Assembly (NCBI GenBank): GCA_039105265.1
Contig: JAPFFF010000014.1
Location: 868,001-932,000 of the forward strand
Origin: Tritrichomonas musculus
Lineage: Eukaryota > Parabasalia > Tritrichomonadida > Tritrichomonadidae
DNA length: 64,000 bases
Direction: 5' to 3'
The number at the start of each line of letters is the position of its first letter. The stretch's first letter is position 1. The notes below the pieces were generated by a model. The model had not been told where the DNA came from. It worked only from the letters and a program-made list of their open reading frames with translations, and ran no database searches. Shown piece by piece: positions 49,290 to 59,749 of this stretch. Both the position numbers and the translations under genes were made by a program.

Positions 49290-50609
49290 ATGTACGACGA
49301 GGTAGAAGAGTTAAATGATGAAAATGGTTCTTTTATTTCTACATTATCACAGAAAGAATCCAGAGTTCAAGACCTCAATAATGAAATCGAAGATGAAAAA
49401 TCTGCAATTCAACAACTTAATCTAAGTATCAGTGAACTTCAAGCAGACATTTTACGATTCCAAAATGCAAACAAACTTTATCAATATTTAAAACCATCAA
49501 CTATTCCAGAACACGCAATTGATACAGACGAAGACAAAGCTGTTGAATTTAATGAGGAACACACAAACATTTTAAAAGAAAAAAGAGATCTCATACCTCC
49601 TCTAAAAGCTGAAACAGAAATACTCGATAATAATCAAAAAAATTCCGAGAATAGATTAACAACCATTCGCACTCAATACGATGATGCTCAAAATTCAATT
49701 GTCGAACTTCAGGAAAAAATTAGATTTGTTACTAGTGAATCACTTCGATCAGCTCGCGAACTTCATTATGTTGAAGATCAAATTACAGAAAGACAAAACG
49801 AAATTCGAATGATGGAAGGACTTAAGCGCGAAGCACAAAATGCTTTGAGCTCACTTTTAGAACGTGCAAATGATGCTGATGGACTTGGCGGCGGTCGTTT
49901 AGACACAGAAAAGTCCATTGTCTCTCTCCAAGATCAATTAAGATTAGTAGAACAAGAAATTGACGATGTTAATGGCAAGATGGATAGAACCAGAGCTGAA
50001 GATGAACAAGATCAAGCTGAAAAAGTAAATCAAGAATCTGCCCACGTTGCAGCCGTAAATTGGGAAAAAGAAAAGAAAGAATTACAAGAGGAATTGAAAG
50101 ATCTTCTCCAACAAATCCAAAAAAAGAAACAGACACTAAAGTTGACAGAATCAAAAACAACCCAAGATTCATTTTCAACAACAAGAGTTATTCCTCTTGT
50201 TAAAAAGTGGCAAAATAAAAAAGTGCCAAATGCTCATGTACCAGAAGATGCTACAATAGAGTCAATGCTAGCTATGCTTGACCAAGTTAAACAAGAACGT
50301 GAAAATAGCCAAATCAAAAGTGAACAACAAATAGCCGAACTCATTGTTAATAATTCTAAACTCCAAGAGGAAGTTAGCAGAAGGCGTAAAGCCCTTGAGA
50401 GAATTGTTACACAATTCCATGCAGATGAAAATTTAATGAGAAAGAAAATTGACGATATAACAGAAAAGGCTACGAGAGAAGAAGAGAAACTTCTTAAACA
50501 AATAGAATCAACCAAAATTAAGATGGCACAAAGACAGTTGAAATCATATTCCCCACAGCCAACAGCATCTTCACCCTCAAAACTCGGAAAAAATTCACCA
50601 AAGGTTTAA
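49290..50609 (+). CDS. Coiled-coil protein (439 aa)
   Basis: Nearly continuous heptad-repeat coiled coil from residue 1 to about 260 and again about 305-410. It is broken by a short segment (KPSTIPEHAIDTDEDKAVEF, about 68-87) and a Gly-rich hinge (DADGLGGGR). The Ser/Pro-rich tail (SPQPTASSPSKLGKNSPKV) has possible proline-directed phosphorylation sites. It resembles axonemal or basal-body coiled-coil proteins in style, but no family is recognised. Confidence 0.85.
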   Translation: MYDEVEELNDENGSFISTLSQKESRVQDLNNEIEDEKSAIQQLNLSISELQADILRFQNANKLYQYLKPSTIPEHAIDTDEDKAVEFNEEHTNILKEKRDLIPPLKAETEILDNNQKNSENRLTTIRTQYDDAQNSIVELQEKIRFVTSESLRSARELHYVEDQITERQNEIRMMEGLKREAQNALSSLLERANDADGLGGGRLDTEKSIVSLQDQLRLVEQEIDDVNGKMDRTRAEDEQDQAEKVNQESAHVAAVNWEKEKKELQEELKDLLQQIQKKKQTLKLTESKTTQDSFSTTRVIPLVKKWQNKKVPNAHVPEDATIESMLAMLDQVKQERENSQIKSEQQIAELIVNNSKLQEEVSRRRKALERIVTQFHADENLMRKKIDDITEKATREEEKLLKQIESTKIKMAQRQLKSYSPQPTASSPSKLGKNSPKV

Positions 50610-50758
50610 ATTATTTTATTTTTAATTTTTCTTGCTAAATATCTTTTTTTTTTTTTTTAAAAAATTACGACAACCATATTATTTTACCAATACGACTTTT
50701 TTAAAAAAAGTGAAATGCAATAATTTTTTTTTTTTCAAGATTAAAATTTAAACTAAAC

Positions 50759-53197
50759 TTAAGCTGCAGCTGTATCAGCGAAGAGTTGAGCATTGAGACT
50801 TGAATAATCCTTATTTTGCCTCTTCTTAGTAATGACTACTAAGATAATAACAACTACTGCAATTACAGCAACTCCACAAGAAGCAGCAATTGCAATAATA
50901 GCACCTAATCCTAATCCAGATCCTTGAATGGGGTTCAAATTTTTATCAACTTTGATATTACAGAATTTGTCACCATCATAATTAGAAGGAACATTAATGA
51001 CATTTATACCAATATCATCAAGAGCATCACAATTTGGAGGATTCTTACCTAAGTAATCGATCGATTTGAAATGTGAGTCAGCAAAAGTATCAGCATTAAT
51101 CTGTGAAACTTTTCCACCGATTGTTAGTTTGCCATTAAATCCAGTGCAACCTAGAAATGATTCTTGACCAAGAGTTGTCAAATCTGATGGAAGTGTCAAA
51201 TCTCCTGTAAATCCAGTACAATTTCTAAAAGCACGATTCTCAATGGTAACAATAGATGATGGAAGATTTAGTGAGCCTGTGAATCCTGTGCAATTTGAAA
51301 ATGCATCATATCCGATTTCAGTAACTTTTGATGGGATTACTAAAGCACCTGTAAAACCATTGCAATTGAAAAATGCACGATTGTCAATGCTTGTTAACCC
51401 AGCTGGAAGTTTCAATTCAGTGAAACCGATGCAATTTGCGAATGAGTCGTATTCGATAGTTGTAATCTTTGATGGTATTGTTAATGTACCTGTCAAACCT
51501 GCACAGTTGGCGAAAGCACTATGATCAATAACTTCAAGATTAGGTGGAAGATTTAATGATCCAGTGAATGATGAACTTAAGAAAGCGGACATGTTTATTG
51601 TGGTGACCGTTTCTGGAATGTTGAGTGTGCCTGAGAATTTGGTTCCTTGAAAAGCACGTTGACCAATAGAGAGTAATTTAGATGGAAGTGTTAATGTTCC
51701 ATCGCAGCCAAGACTTGAAAATGTTTGATCTTCAATGATTGTAATTTGTGATGGTATGACTAAATCACCACGTAATCCTGAACATCCAGTAAAAGCACTT
51801 CCTCCAATTGTTGTTACTGTATTTGGAATTGTTAATTTGCCATTAAAACCTGCACAATAAATGAAAGCTTGGAATCCAATTGATGTGACACCTTCAGGAA
51901 TTGTTAAATCGCCAGTAAGTTTTTCGCAGAAATAAAACGCATTTTCACCAATCGTTTTGAGACTTGTTGGTAAATGAAGATTACCATTTAAATTGCCACA
52001 TTGACGAAATGCGTTATCTCCAATTGCTGTTATTTGATTTGGCAAGTTTAATTGTCCAGTCAGAGCTTTGCAATCTCGGAAAGCATCACTACCAATTTTT
52101 GTTACTTTGTTTCCAATTGTTAATTTACCATTAAATCCAGTGCATCCTTGAAATGCGTTTGTTCCAATTGTAGTTAATTCTGGTGGAAGAGTCAAATCTC
52201 CTGTAAATCCTGTACAAAATGAAAAAGCACGATTATTAATTGTTACAATTGATGATGGAAGGTTTAGTGATCCTGTAAAACCTGCACAATTTGCAAATGT
52301 TTCAAATCCGATTTCAGTAATTTTCCCTGGGATTGTTAAGGCACCTTTAAAACCATAGCAACCATAAAAGGCACGATTTTCAATGGATACTAAATTATCT
52401 GGAAGTTTCAATTCAGTGAAACCAACACACTCTGAGAATAATTCATATGGAATGCTTGTAATTTTTGATGGTATTGTTAATGTACCTGTCAAACCTGCAC
52501 AGTTGGCAAAGGCACTACTTCCCATAACTTCAAGATTGGGTGGAAGATTTAATGATCCAGTGAATGATGAGCTTAAGAAAGCTGATAACTTTATTGTGGT
52601 GACTGTTTCTGGAATGTTGAGTGTGCCTGAGAATTTGGTTCCTTGAAAAGCACGTTGACCAATAGAGAGTAATTTAGATGGAAGTGTTAATGTTCCATCA
52701 CAGCCAAGACTTGAAAATGTTTGATCTTCAATGATTGTAATTTGTGATGGTATGACTAAATCACCACGTAATCCTGAACATCCAGTAAAAGCACTTCCTC
52801 CAATTGTTGTTACTGTATTTGGAATTGTTAATTTGCCATTAAAACCTGCACAATAAATGAAAGCTTGGAATCCAATTGATGTGACACCTTCAGGAATTGT
52901 TAAATCGCCAGTAAGTTTTTCGCAGAAATAAAACGCATTTTCGCCAATTGAAATTATACCCTGTGGGATGGTAAGTTTTCCAGCCCATTTCCTGCATTCG
53001 CTAAAAGCATTTGCTCCAATTTGAGTGACTTTATATTCATGGCCATCATTACTTACTGTTTGGGGAATAACTAATTCTTTGTCTTCGTTTGGACAAATTC
53101 CATTAACTAATGTAACTTCTTGACCAGAGACAGTATAATTGAAATCACCGACTATAAATGAAGATGCAAGAATAGACAGAAAGGCAAGTACTATCAT
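50759..53197 (-). CDS. BspA-like leucine-rich-repeat surface protein (812 aa)
   Basis: A signal peptide (MIVLAFLSILASSFIVG) is followed by about 30 TpLRR/BspA-type repeats of 23-24 aa with the pattern 'LTIPxxVTxIGxxAFxxCxGFxGxL'. A single membrane segment lies near residues 759-785 (IIAIAASCGVAVIAVVVIIL), with a short basic cytoplasmic tail carrying YSSL, a possible Yxx-phi endocytosis signal. BspA-like proteins are a large trichomonad surface family, some involved in adhesion. About 160 residues occur twice with an exact 332-residue offset (see repeat entry). The gene is followed by long T/A runs at 50640-50760. Confidence 0.95.
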   Translation of the reverse strand: MIVLAFLSILASSFIVGDFNYTVSGQEVTLVNGICPNEDKELVIPQTVSNDGHEYKVTQIGANAFSECRKWAGKLTIPQGIISIGENAFYFCEKLTGDLTIPEGVTSIGFQAFIYCAGFNGKLTIPNTVTTIGGSAFTGCSGLRGDLVIPSQITIIEDQTFSSLGCDGTLTLPSKLLSIGQRAFQGTKFSGTLNIPETVTTIKLSAFLSSSFTGSLNLPPNLEVMGSSAFANCAGLTGTLTIPSKITSIPYELFSECVGFTELKLPDNLVSIENRAFYGCYGFKGALTIPGKITEIGFETFANCAGFTGSLNLPSSIVTINNRAFSFCTGFTGDLTLPPELTTIGTNAFQGCTGFNGKLTIGNKVTKIGSDAFRDCKALTGQLNLPNQITAIGDNAFRQCGNLNGNLHLPTSLKTIGENAFYFCEKLTGDLTIPEGVTSIGFQAFIYCAGFNGKLTIPNTVTTIGGSAFTGCSGLRGDLVIPSQITIIEDQTFSSLGCDGTLTLPSKLLSIGQRAFQGTKFSGTLNIPETVTTINMSAFLSSSFTGSLNLPPNLEVIDHSAFANCAGLTGTLTIPSKITTIEYDSFANCIGFTELKLPAGLTSIDNRAFFNCNGFTGALVIPSKVTEIGYDAFSNCTGFTGSLNLPSSIVTIENRAFRNCTGFTGDLTLPSDLTTLGQESFLGCTGFNGKLTIGGKVSQINADTFADSHFKSIDYLGKNPPNCDALDDIGINVINVPSNYDGDKFCNIKVDKNLNPIQGSGLGLGAIIAIAASCGVAVIAVVVIILVVITKKRQNKDYSSLNAQLFADTAAA
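51430..52951 (-). repeat. Internal 996-bp duplication within the BspA-like gene
   Basis: Segments near 51430-51955 and 52426-52951 agree almost base for base with a constant offset of 996 bp (332 codons). They cover the repeats that read GENAFYFCEKLTGDLTIPEG through PPNLEV. The rest of the two 996-bp units is similar but more diverged. This is consistent with a multi-LRR unit duplicated by unequal exchange. Confidence 0.9.
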
Positions 53198-54168
53198 TAC
53201 ACTATTTGAAAAAAATATCGTAATTTTTCTGGAAAAAATAAAACGAATTGATACAAAATGAAAAGTACATTCAATTTTTTGAATTAAATCAAATTCAAAA
53301 GAGTAATATATTTTTTTAAAATCTTAATGTAAATTAGAAATATTGCCTTTATATTTTTAATTAAAATAATAATCATTTTAATGAATGTAAAGATTAAGAA
53401 TTTCCAGAATTATAATGGTAAGAGTTACAAAAATACATATTTTAAATAAAATGTAATACGATAAAAAATGATATAGTATCAAGATTAAGTCCAGCTCTAT
53501 TCAATTAAGTCCAGCTTAATAGAAAAAATTCAAAGAATTTTTCATCAAAAAAAAATAAGAGTTTAAAATATTTGTCAATTTTTTTGAAACAATTCAACGA
53601 AAAATTTACAAAGTTTTTTTTAATATCGAAATATATAATAATAATTAATTAGAATATTAAATTAATACTAAGAATAAAAATATTTTTAATTGATTTAAGG
53701 ATATTGTTATTTTTGTTTTAAAAAAACTTATTCAAATTTTTGTAAAATTCTTTTCAAAAAGTTATAACAATAATGAACTTTGATATTTTGATCAAAGAAA
53801 TTGTCTTGGAACAAATATTATCCCCCCTTATATATCATTTACACTCACAAAAATATCAAAAGTACCAAAAATAATTGCAGGAATGCATTTTGAAATACAC
53901 CAAAAACAATTTCAAATATCAAAAAAATTAAATTGAAAATTAATATAATTAAAAAAATCGCATTATATAAAAATAACTTAAATTACTTTTTTAGAAATCG
54001 ATTTTTGATCAATTTAATTATCTGAAGATCAAATAAGCATGATATGATAATATAAATGATGTAAAAACAGTTTTTTGGCAATCAGAGATCCAAAAAGCGA
54101 AAACTGCCATATGAACTTGCATTTTAAATGTTTTTGAGAAAACACTAATAAATGAATTATATAAAAAA
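53198..54168. other. AT-rich spacer
   Basis: About 970 bp with no gene. The decamer AAGTCCAGCT occurs twice (near 53488 and 53507), separated by a short A/T-rich stretch. Otherwise T and A runs. Confidence 0.6.
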
Positions 54169-54609
54169 TTATTTTGATGAGTGATTATCAGATTTAGAAT
54201 CTAATATTAAATTAGAAAGTTGCTTGGTAGCGCTTTTGAGTTTCGACCCAACATTTGAAATGTCCTTCAACCATCTTTCTCTAGGAGTTGGTGCAATTTT
54301 CCCCATTTTCTTTTCATATATCTTTTCTAATTCATCTGCTGCCCATACATAAATTGAACAACCTTGATTAAATAACCGACAATTATCAAAAATGAGTTTC
54401 ATTTCCTCTTCAAATTTACGTGATGTATATTCTTTTTTATTTGTGAGATGGCGTTTCACTTTTTCCAAATCCATTGGCCGCTTTATGATTTCTCGATATT
54501 GTGGAATTTCTTCCGGATGAATTTCGCGAAAAATAGCTCCTATAGGCATTTCCTCAAGCTTATTTATAATCTGTTTTCTTTGTTCACGTTGGAATTCGTT
54601 CAAAAACAT
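54169..54609 (-). CDS. Single-bromodomain protein (146 aa)
   Basis: One bromodomain fills residues about 8-108. It shows IIKRPMDLEKVKRHL for the ZA loop and helix A, an FEEEMKLIFDNCRLFNQ segment whose Asn (in FNQ) fits the acetyl-lysine-binding position, and a following helix C. The remaining 38 residues are basic then Ser/Lys-rich (SKLKSATKQL...SKSDNHSSK). Such stand-alone bromodomain proteins are numerous in trichomonads and read histone acetylation. ATG at 54609. Confidence 0.9.
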   Translation of the reverse strand: MFLNEFQREQRKQIINKLEEMPIGAIFREIHPEEIPQYREIIKRPMDLEKVKRHLTNKKEYTSRKFEEEMKLIFDNCRLFNQGCSIYVWAADELEKIYEKKMGKIAPTPRERWLKDISNVGSKLKSATKQLSNLILDSKSDNHSSK

Positions 54610-54880
54610 GATAATAATTATATTATGAATATAGTATTTAAAATTTTTGAATGATTATATGGTCGTTTTTCTTTTTACTTTTTTCTTCAAAAGGAAATCA
54701 AAAATTATATTTTTTATATCATTGGTAAACATGGTGATTTACTTTTTTATTATTTCTGATGTTTTAAAGGAATAATAAAAAGATATTTTTAGATATCGAA
54801 TTTCTTTATTTTGATCGTTTTTTTAACGTAAAAATATTCTCTAGTTTTATATTTATATCTTTGGCAACTCCTTTTCAAAA

Positions 54881-56311
54881 ATGGATGGCGTCATGCTGAA
54901 AAAGTTTATGATCAAAAAAGCACAAATCGCAATCAAAAAAATCGGATCAACAAATCGAGCTAGATGGGTATTATTTAGTCCTTTTGACGAAATTACACCT
55001 TCCCAATTTGCTACACAGCTTCAAAAATTCGATGTTTCATTAAATCCAGCTGAAGTTTATGCTTTATGGAAAAAATGCGGAATAAAATCAAGAGTTATGA
55101 AATTTGATGATTTCGTCAAATTTATATATTACGAAATGCCGCCAACACCATATGATAATGATTCTTATTTACAATTTTATGAACTTGTCAGATCGCGAAA
55201 ACATCTTTTTTTACAACATTTTATGGGATGTGATCCTGAATCTACAGGTTTTATCAAAATTACCGATTTTTTTGATATTTGCCATTCATTACTACCACAG
55301 TCTACTGACGTTGAAATAAGCTTATTTTGCCAAAATTATGATACTCAAAATAATGGAACATTAAATTATTTTCAAATGATGTCCGATTTTAATACATCAT
55401 CTTTGAACGAAAAAACAAAACCAGTATATGAAATTAAAACTCCAATTCGCAATGTTCAAGATAATATGCTAATTTTCTCTGAGGATTTAGCTAGATTACC
55501 ATATTCGCGAGGACCTGGATTTGGTGGCCGAGGACAACTTGACCCAGAAGTATTTTTAGGAACTAATAGAAATAAATCAAGGCGAAATTCTTTTTCCGAC
55601 GTTGAAGCATTTCCATCAGATAATTTCAATTATAACAATATTTCTAGGAATACTCCCAGAACTCCACAAACTTCACGAGTTGTTTTTCAAACATCATCAA
55701 AAACTCCAGATGAACTTGAAAAAAATCAAAAACGAGTGTCTCCCAAATCAGTATATACACTTCCACTTAATACATCACTTGAAACAATTATGAATGCCAA
55801 ACAAAAACTGGCCACTTCAGTTTCTAAAATTGGCAGTGCTCAGGACTTCTTTACAAAGTGGCAAAATGGAACAATCCTTGGTGCTGATGATATTCACACT
55901 GGCTTGCTTGCCGAACTACAATATGATTTTCCAATCGATTTACTTCATATCATTGTTCAATGTAATGGAGGTCCTTTTACTTTGAGCGAATTTGTTTCAA
56001 TGATATCAGACGCAGAAGCATGGAAAACAAAAAAAGTAGATTTCACAAAATTAAGAAGAGAGACTGAAGAAGATGTCGTATTAACACGAATTGCCCAGAG
56101 AACAGTTGGAAAGCCTTGGGAGGAGACCGTTTATGAAGCCGCAACTCCAAAATCTTTTGTAGAAGGCTTACATAAAGTGAACGTTTATATTACAGAAAAT
56201 GATATTCAGACTTTATATGATAGATTGGGCACAAATGGACTTATAAATGCAATTAAAGACAAAACGAAATCATTATATGTAGGCGAATTAACTGAAAACA
56301 TTCCAAAATGA
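54881..56311 (+). CDS. EF-hand-like calcium-binding protein (476 aa)
   Basis: Four EF-hand-like helix-loop-helix units are visible in residues about 25-180. Two have recognisable loops: DPESTGFIKITD near residue 118 (with Gly at position 6 but Asp at 12 instead of Glu) and DTQNNGTLNYFQ near 153. The first two lack loop acids and are likely structural. The middle (about 205-305) is Ser/Thr/Pro/Asn-rich and probably disordered (SRNTPRTPQTSR). The C-terminus (about 310-470) has another pair of EF-like helices (GADDIHTGLLAELQ; ENDIQTLYDRLGTNG). Probably a cytoskeletal or flagellar calcium sensor; role inferred. Confidence 0.75.
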   Translation: MDGVMLKKFMIKKAQIAIKKIGSTNRARWVLFSPFDEITPSQFATQLQKFDVSLNPAEVYALWKKCGIKSRVMKFDDFVKFIYYEMPPTPYDNDSYLQFYELVRSRKHLFLQHFMGCDPESTGFIKITDFFDICHSLLPQSTDVEISLFCQNYDTQNNGTLNYFQMMSDFNTSSLNEKTKPVYEIKTPIRNVQDNMLIFSEDLARLPYSRGPGFGGRGQLDPEVFLGTNRNKSRRNSFSDVEAFPSDNFNYNNISRNTPRTPQTSRVVFQTSSKTPDELEKNQKRVSPKSVYTLPLNTSLETIMNAKQKLATSVSKIGSAQDFFTKWQNGTILGADDIHTGLLAELQYDFPIDLLHIIVQCNGGPFTLSEFVSMISDAEAWKTKKVDFTKLRRETEEDVVLTRIAQRTVGKPWEETVYEAATPKSFVEGLHKVNVYITENDIQTLYDRLGTNGLINAIKDKTKSLYVGELTENIPK

Positions 56312-56814
56312 GGGAATTTTAAATTCAATCAAACAGAAATAAATTGTCAAATATGAATGAAAGGTAACTTGAAACATTCATGCCTTTCATCTCACTTATA
56401 TATTTTAGATATTCAACGATTACGAAAGTTATCAAATGATTTTTTTTTTTTTTTTTTGAATATTCCTATTATTTTAGTCTATAATTTATGATCCATTGAG
56501 CTTTAACTCATTATTGTAAGTAAAGAAATACGATTTAATATTAATTTCTAATTTTTGAAATAATTAATATCAATCTAATTGATTTGAAGATAAAAAATCC
56601 CAGATTAAAGCTCATGGTTTAGCTTTTGATTCTATTTATTACATTTGATCACATCAAAAAAATAATTGATCCAAAATATTTTGGATGTCAGAAATTGTTA
56701 TATTGAAATTCTTAAGAAATACAAAATTGAAAAGTATTTTCTCAAAATCCATAGAAATAATGTTGAATGCTTCAGAAAAATATAAATTTTTATTTCTGAT
56801 TTTTTACAAAAAAT
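56312..56814. other. AT-rich spacer
   Basis: 503 bp. It contains an inverted repeat ATGAAAGG...CCTTTCAT around 56355-56391, shortly after the EF-hand gene, and a T run at 56440-56457. No gene. Confidence 0.5.
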
Positions 56815-58683
56815 ATGCTTTCAGCTTTGCAAGATACAAAAATATGGATTAGACGAAAGGCAGTTTTAACACATAATAATAAACCGGTTCAAATTGGTAT
56901 ACACATATTAAATAATTCTTTGTCAAATTCATTTTTTGTGATCGAGGAGCTTCCCAATTCTTTATGCATGATACCAATGGCACCAGAAATTGGTGTATTT
57001 TTTTCTTTTGAATCATCATTTCAACTTTTTTTGCATTTCGCAAAATATGAAAATATAGTAATATGCTTTACATTTAATGAAGCGCGCGATCTTGAAATTT
57101 TTGTTTCTTATATGTACAAATTTGTACTTCTAATTCCCAGTAATACGATCAAATCAGATAAATTTCAACAACAAAATTTAGCATTTCTTCGAAAAATCAA
57201 ATCTTCTGAAACATTCAAAGTTCCTTCTCCATACCCAAAAGCTGGATCATGTACTGCACTCTCACCAATAATCCTTGATACTGAAGCAAGAAAAATCTGG
57301 GAAAAAAATATTTTTGATAAAAATACCCAATTTTATATTAAAGGGTACCCACTCAGAATCAGTTTTTTAACATGGAATGTTGCTAGTGGGGATCCTGATG
57401 AAACTGTTCTTCCATATTTATCTCAAGCTTTTCAAGTCCCAGCTGCTGAAACTGACATTGTTATAATAGCACTTCAAGAAATAGACATGTCAATGAAATC
57501 TGTAGTTACAGGAAACACTCGAGCAGCAACAGATTGGAGAAATCTCATATCACAAGTAACAACAAATGATGACTTTAATGTTGTTGCAGCTGATTCGATA
57601 GGAGGCGTTTTTTGTGCTGCTTTAGTGAAAAATTCTTTATCATCAATCATATCAAGCTCATCAGTGTCAGCAAAGAAGTTGGGTGCAAGTGGAATGCTTG
57701 CAAATAAAGCAGCACTTTATTTTCGTTTTATTTTAGGATCTCAAACATCAATTTGCGTAATTTCATGCCATTTAGCTCCTCATGATCAAAACTGGGAGCA
57801 AAGAAATACTCAATGGCATGAAATTCTTGCAGATTTAGAACCAACAGATTACGTAGTATTTATGGGTGATTTAAATTATCGAATATCTCTAGATTATGAC
57901 TCAGTAATTGCAAATGTTAAAGAAAAAAAACTTTCTGAATTATTGAATAAAGATCAACTTTCAATTACCAGAAAAAATGATTCAATTATTGGAAAATTCA
58001 ATGAACCAGAAATTAAATTTTATCCAACATTTAAATTCGATAAGCACTCAGACATATATGACACTTCACCAAAACGCAGAATACCTAGCTGGACAGACAG
58101 AATTCTGATACGTACTTCATCTCCAAGAACTAATGTAGGCTTGGAAGATAAATTATATATCGAAACTGATGTAACTCATCATTATATGAAAGATACTGGT
58201 CTCCTTGAAACAGATTGCTTTCAATTATTTCAAAATACCCCGTTTAATTATCCATTCGAACCAGACTGCATTTGCTACAGAAATCTCAAATCAAATTTCA
58301 GTGATCACCGCCCTGTTCAAGGCGTTTTTAGATTTTTAATTCCAGTTGTTGATGCTCAAAGAAAGCAAATTCTTCAGGAAGTCATTGATTCAAAGTATAA
58401 TGAATTGATTAAACTAAGTAAACCCACTCTCTGTGCCAGCCTCATAGATGATTTCAAAATATCACTTTCAAATCAATCACTTGTTTGGGCTCAATGGCTA
58501 GTTAATGCAAAACCAAATAATATCGAAATAATACCAAATAAAGGATTATTAATGGCTAGCGAAAAGACTGTACTTAATATACAATGTAATGGAAGATCAA
58601 TACAAAATGATGACTTTATTCAGATTAATGTTGAATTTGGGAATAATCTTATACTTAAGCTTCTTAAAGATACGGCTGTTTAA
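56815..58683 (+). CDS. Inositol polyphosphate 5-phosphatase, OCRL/INPP5B-like (622 aa)
   Basis: The enzyme removes the 5-phosphate from phosphoinositides such as PI(4,5)P2. An N-terminal PH-like region (about 1-165) precedes the catalytic domain (about 178-505) with TWNVASG, ALQEID, CHLAPHDQNWEQRN, GDLNYRI, PSWTDRIL and SDHRPV, all intact. The C-terminus (about 525-622) looks like an ASH domain (NQSLVWAQWLVNAKPN...ILKLLKDTAV). The OCRL RhoGAP domain is missing. The expected site of action is plasma membrane or endosomes. The stop codon TAA is followed directly by AAAG, consistent with the TAAA-type 3' signal of trichomonads. Confidence 0.95.
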   Translation: MLSALQDTKIWIRRKAVLTHNNKPVQIGIHILNNSLSNSFFVIEELPNSLCMIPMAPEIGVFFSFESSFQLFLHFAKYENIVICFTFNEARDLEIFVSYMYKFVLLIPSNTIKSDKFQQQNLAFLRKIKSSETFKVPSPYPKAGSCTALSPIILDTEARKIWEKNIFDKNTQFYIKGYPLRISFLTWNVASGDPDETVLPYLSQAFQVPAAETDIVIIALQEIDMSMKSVVTGNTRAATDWRNLISQVTTNDDFNVVAADSIGGVFCAALVKNSLSSIISSSSVSAKKLGASGMLANKAALYFRFILGSQTSICVISCHLAPHDQNWEQRNTQWHEILADLEPTDYVVFMGDLNYRISLDYDSVIANVKEKKLSELLNKDQLSITRKNDSIIGKFNEPEIKFYPTFKFDKHSDIYDTSPKRRIPSWTDRILIRTSSPRTNVGLEDKLYIETDVTHHYMKDTGLLETDCFQLFQNTPFNYPFEPDCICYRNLKSNFSDHRPVQGVFRFLIPVVDAQRKQILQEVIDSKYNELIKLSKPTLCASLIDDFKISLSNQSLVWAQWLVNAKPNNIEIIPNKGLLMASEKTVLNIQCNGRSIQNDDFIQINVEFGNNLILKLLKDTAV

Positions 58684-58762
58684 AAAGAAAAATAATTATT
58701 ATTGAAAAAATATAAATTTGTTGTAATTAAAAAATATAAAATATGGGTATTTTATGTTTTTT

Positions 58763-59749
58763 TTAAGCATTATATGGGTATTGATAATCTGGATGAATAT
58801 GTTGCGAATATGGAAGCGGATTATGTTGAAAATAGTCTTCCCATGATAAATATAAAATATTTTTTTGATCAAATATGTATTTTTGATTAGGCCTCGCCTC
58901 AATAGATGGCAAATTCCAAATTTTTGTCGGAGGCTTAGTGTTTAACATTAAACAATTAGGTTGGGATTCTTCAAAAGCTCCATAAAATTGATTACAATTT
59001 TGAGGTGCAACTTTTTCAAACATAAGCCACTGTCCAGTATTATTCGAACAACTCAAAAGAGATGCTATTTTAAGCATGATAGTTGGTTCCGGACCAAACA
59101 TTGCCATAAAACGACAAAATTGATTAAAATCAATATATTCTGGCTGTGAAGGAGCTATAATTGCACGTAAAACCTCACGTGCATTATCTGTAGGTTGTTC
59201 AGCTTGCTTAAATCTTGCAGCAGCTTTTTCAATAAATGTATTTGTGATAATAGGCTTAAGAACATCGTTAGTTTGAAATTCTTCCATCCAAATTTGCTTG
59301 CATCTTTCGATAAAATTCTCGAAATCTTGTTGTGGCACTGGGCCAAGAGTGAAAGCTGGTGTAAATGCTTTTGGATGTTTTGGTTGTGGTGCAGATGCCG
59401 CAGGATCGGAAATATCTTGAGAGGTTCGAGTGAAATTCGGTCGCTTCCATAATGTCCATCCGTCTTTATTGTGCTTTTGCTGTATAAATCCTAATGTATG
59501 AAGATTTACATTTAGCGTATTGATCTTAATTCCCATAACATTAACCAGAATTCGCTTGTTAATTCTGAATTCTTCTTCTGTTACCCAAGCGCAACCAATT
59601 TTTTCTTCTAAGTCAGGATTCTGAGAAACATAAGTAAGAAGAATGTGAAGTTTGGTCGAAAATCTGGAAGTTGGATCTCGTGAACTCTTCCTCTTGAGTA
59701 TTGTTTGGATTTCAGGAGGGAGAAAGTTCATCGGATCTGCTTCATTCAT
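58763..59749 (-). CDS. Initiator-binding (IBD) protein, IBP39 family
   Basis: Residues about 8-115 match the IBD winged-helix domain known from T. vaginalis IBP39: LPPEIQTIL, GCAWVTEEEFRINKRIL, VMGIKINTLNVNLHTLGF, HNKDGWTLWKRPNF. The recognition helix NTLNVNL and the flanking Lys/Arg residues are present. A Pro/Ala-rich linker (DPAASAPQPKHPKAFTP) leads to the C-terminal domain (about 140-328), which in IBP39 contacts the RNA polymerase II C-terminal repeats. IBP39 binds the initiator element of protein-coding genes in trichomonads. At 328 aa the length fits the family. The tail is Tyr/Pro/His-rich (HIHPDYQYPYNA). Confidence 0.92.
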   Translation of the reverse strand: MNEADPMNFLPPEIQTILKRKSSRDPTSRFSTKLHILLTYVSQNPDLEEKIGCAWVTEEEFRINKRILVNVMGIKINTLNVNLHTLGFIQQKHNKDGWTLWKRPNFTRTSQDISDPAASAPQPKHPKAFTPAFTLGPVPQQDFENFIERCKQIWMEEFQTNDVLKPIITNTFIEKAAARFKQAEQPTDNAREVLRAIIAPSQPEYIDFNQFCRFMAMFGPEPTIMLKIASLLSCSNNTGQWLMFEKVAPQNCNQFYGAFEESQPNCLMLNTKPPTKIWNLPSIEARPNQKYIFDQKNILYLSWEDYFQHNPLPYSQHIHPDYQYPYNA

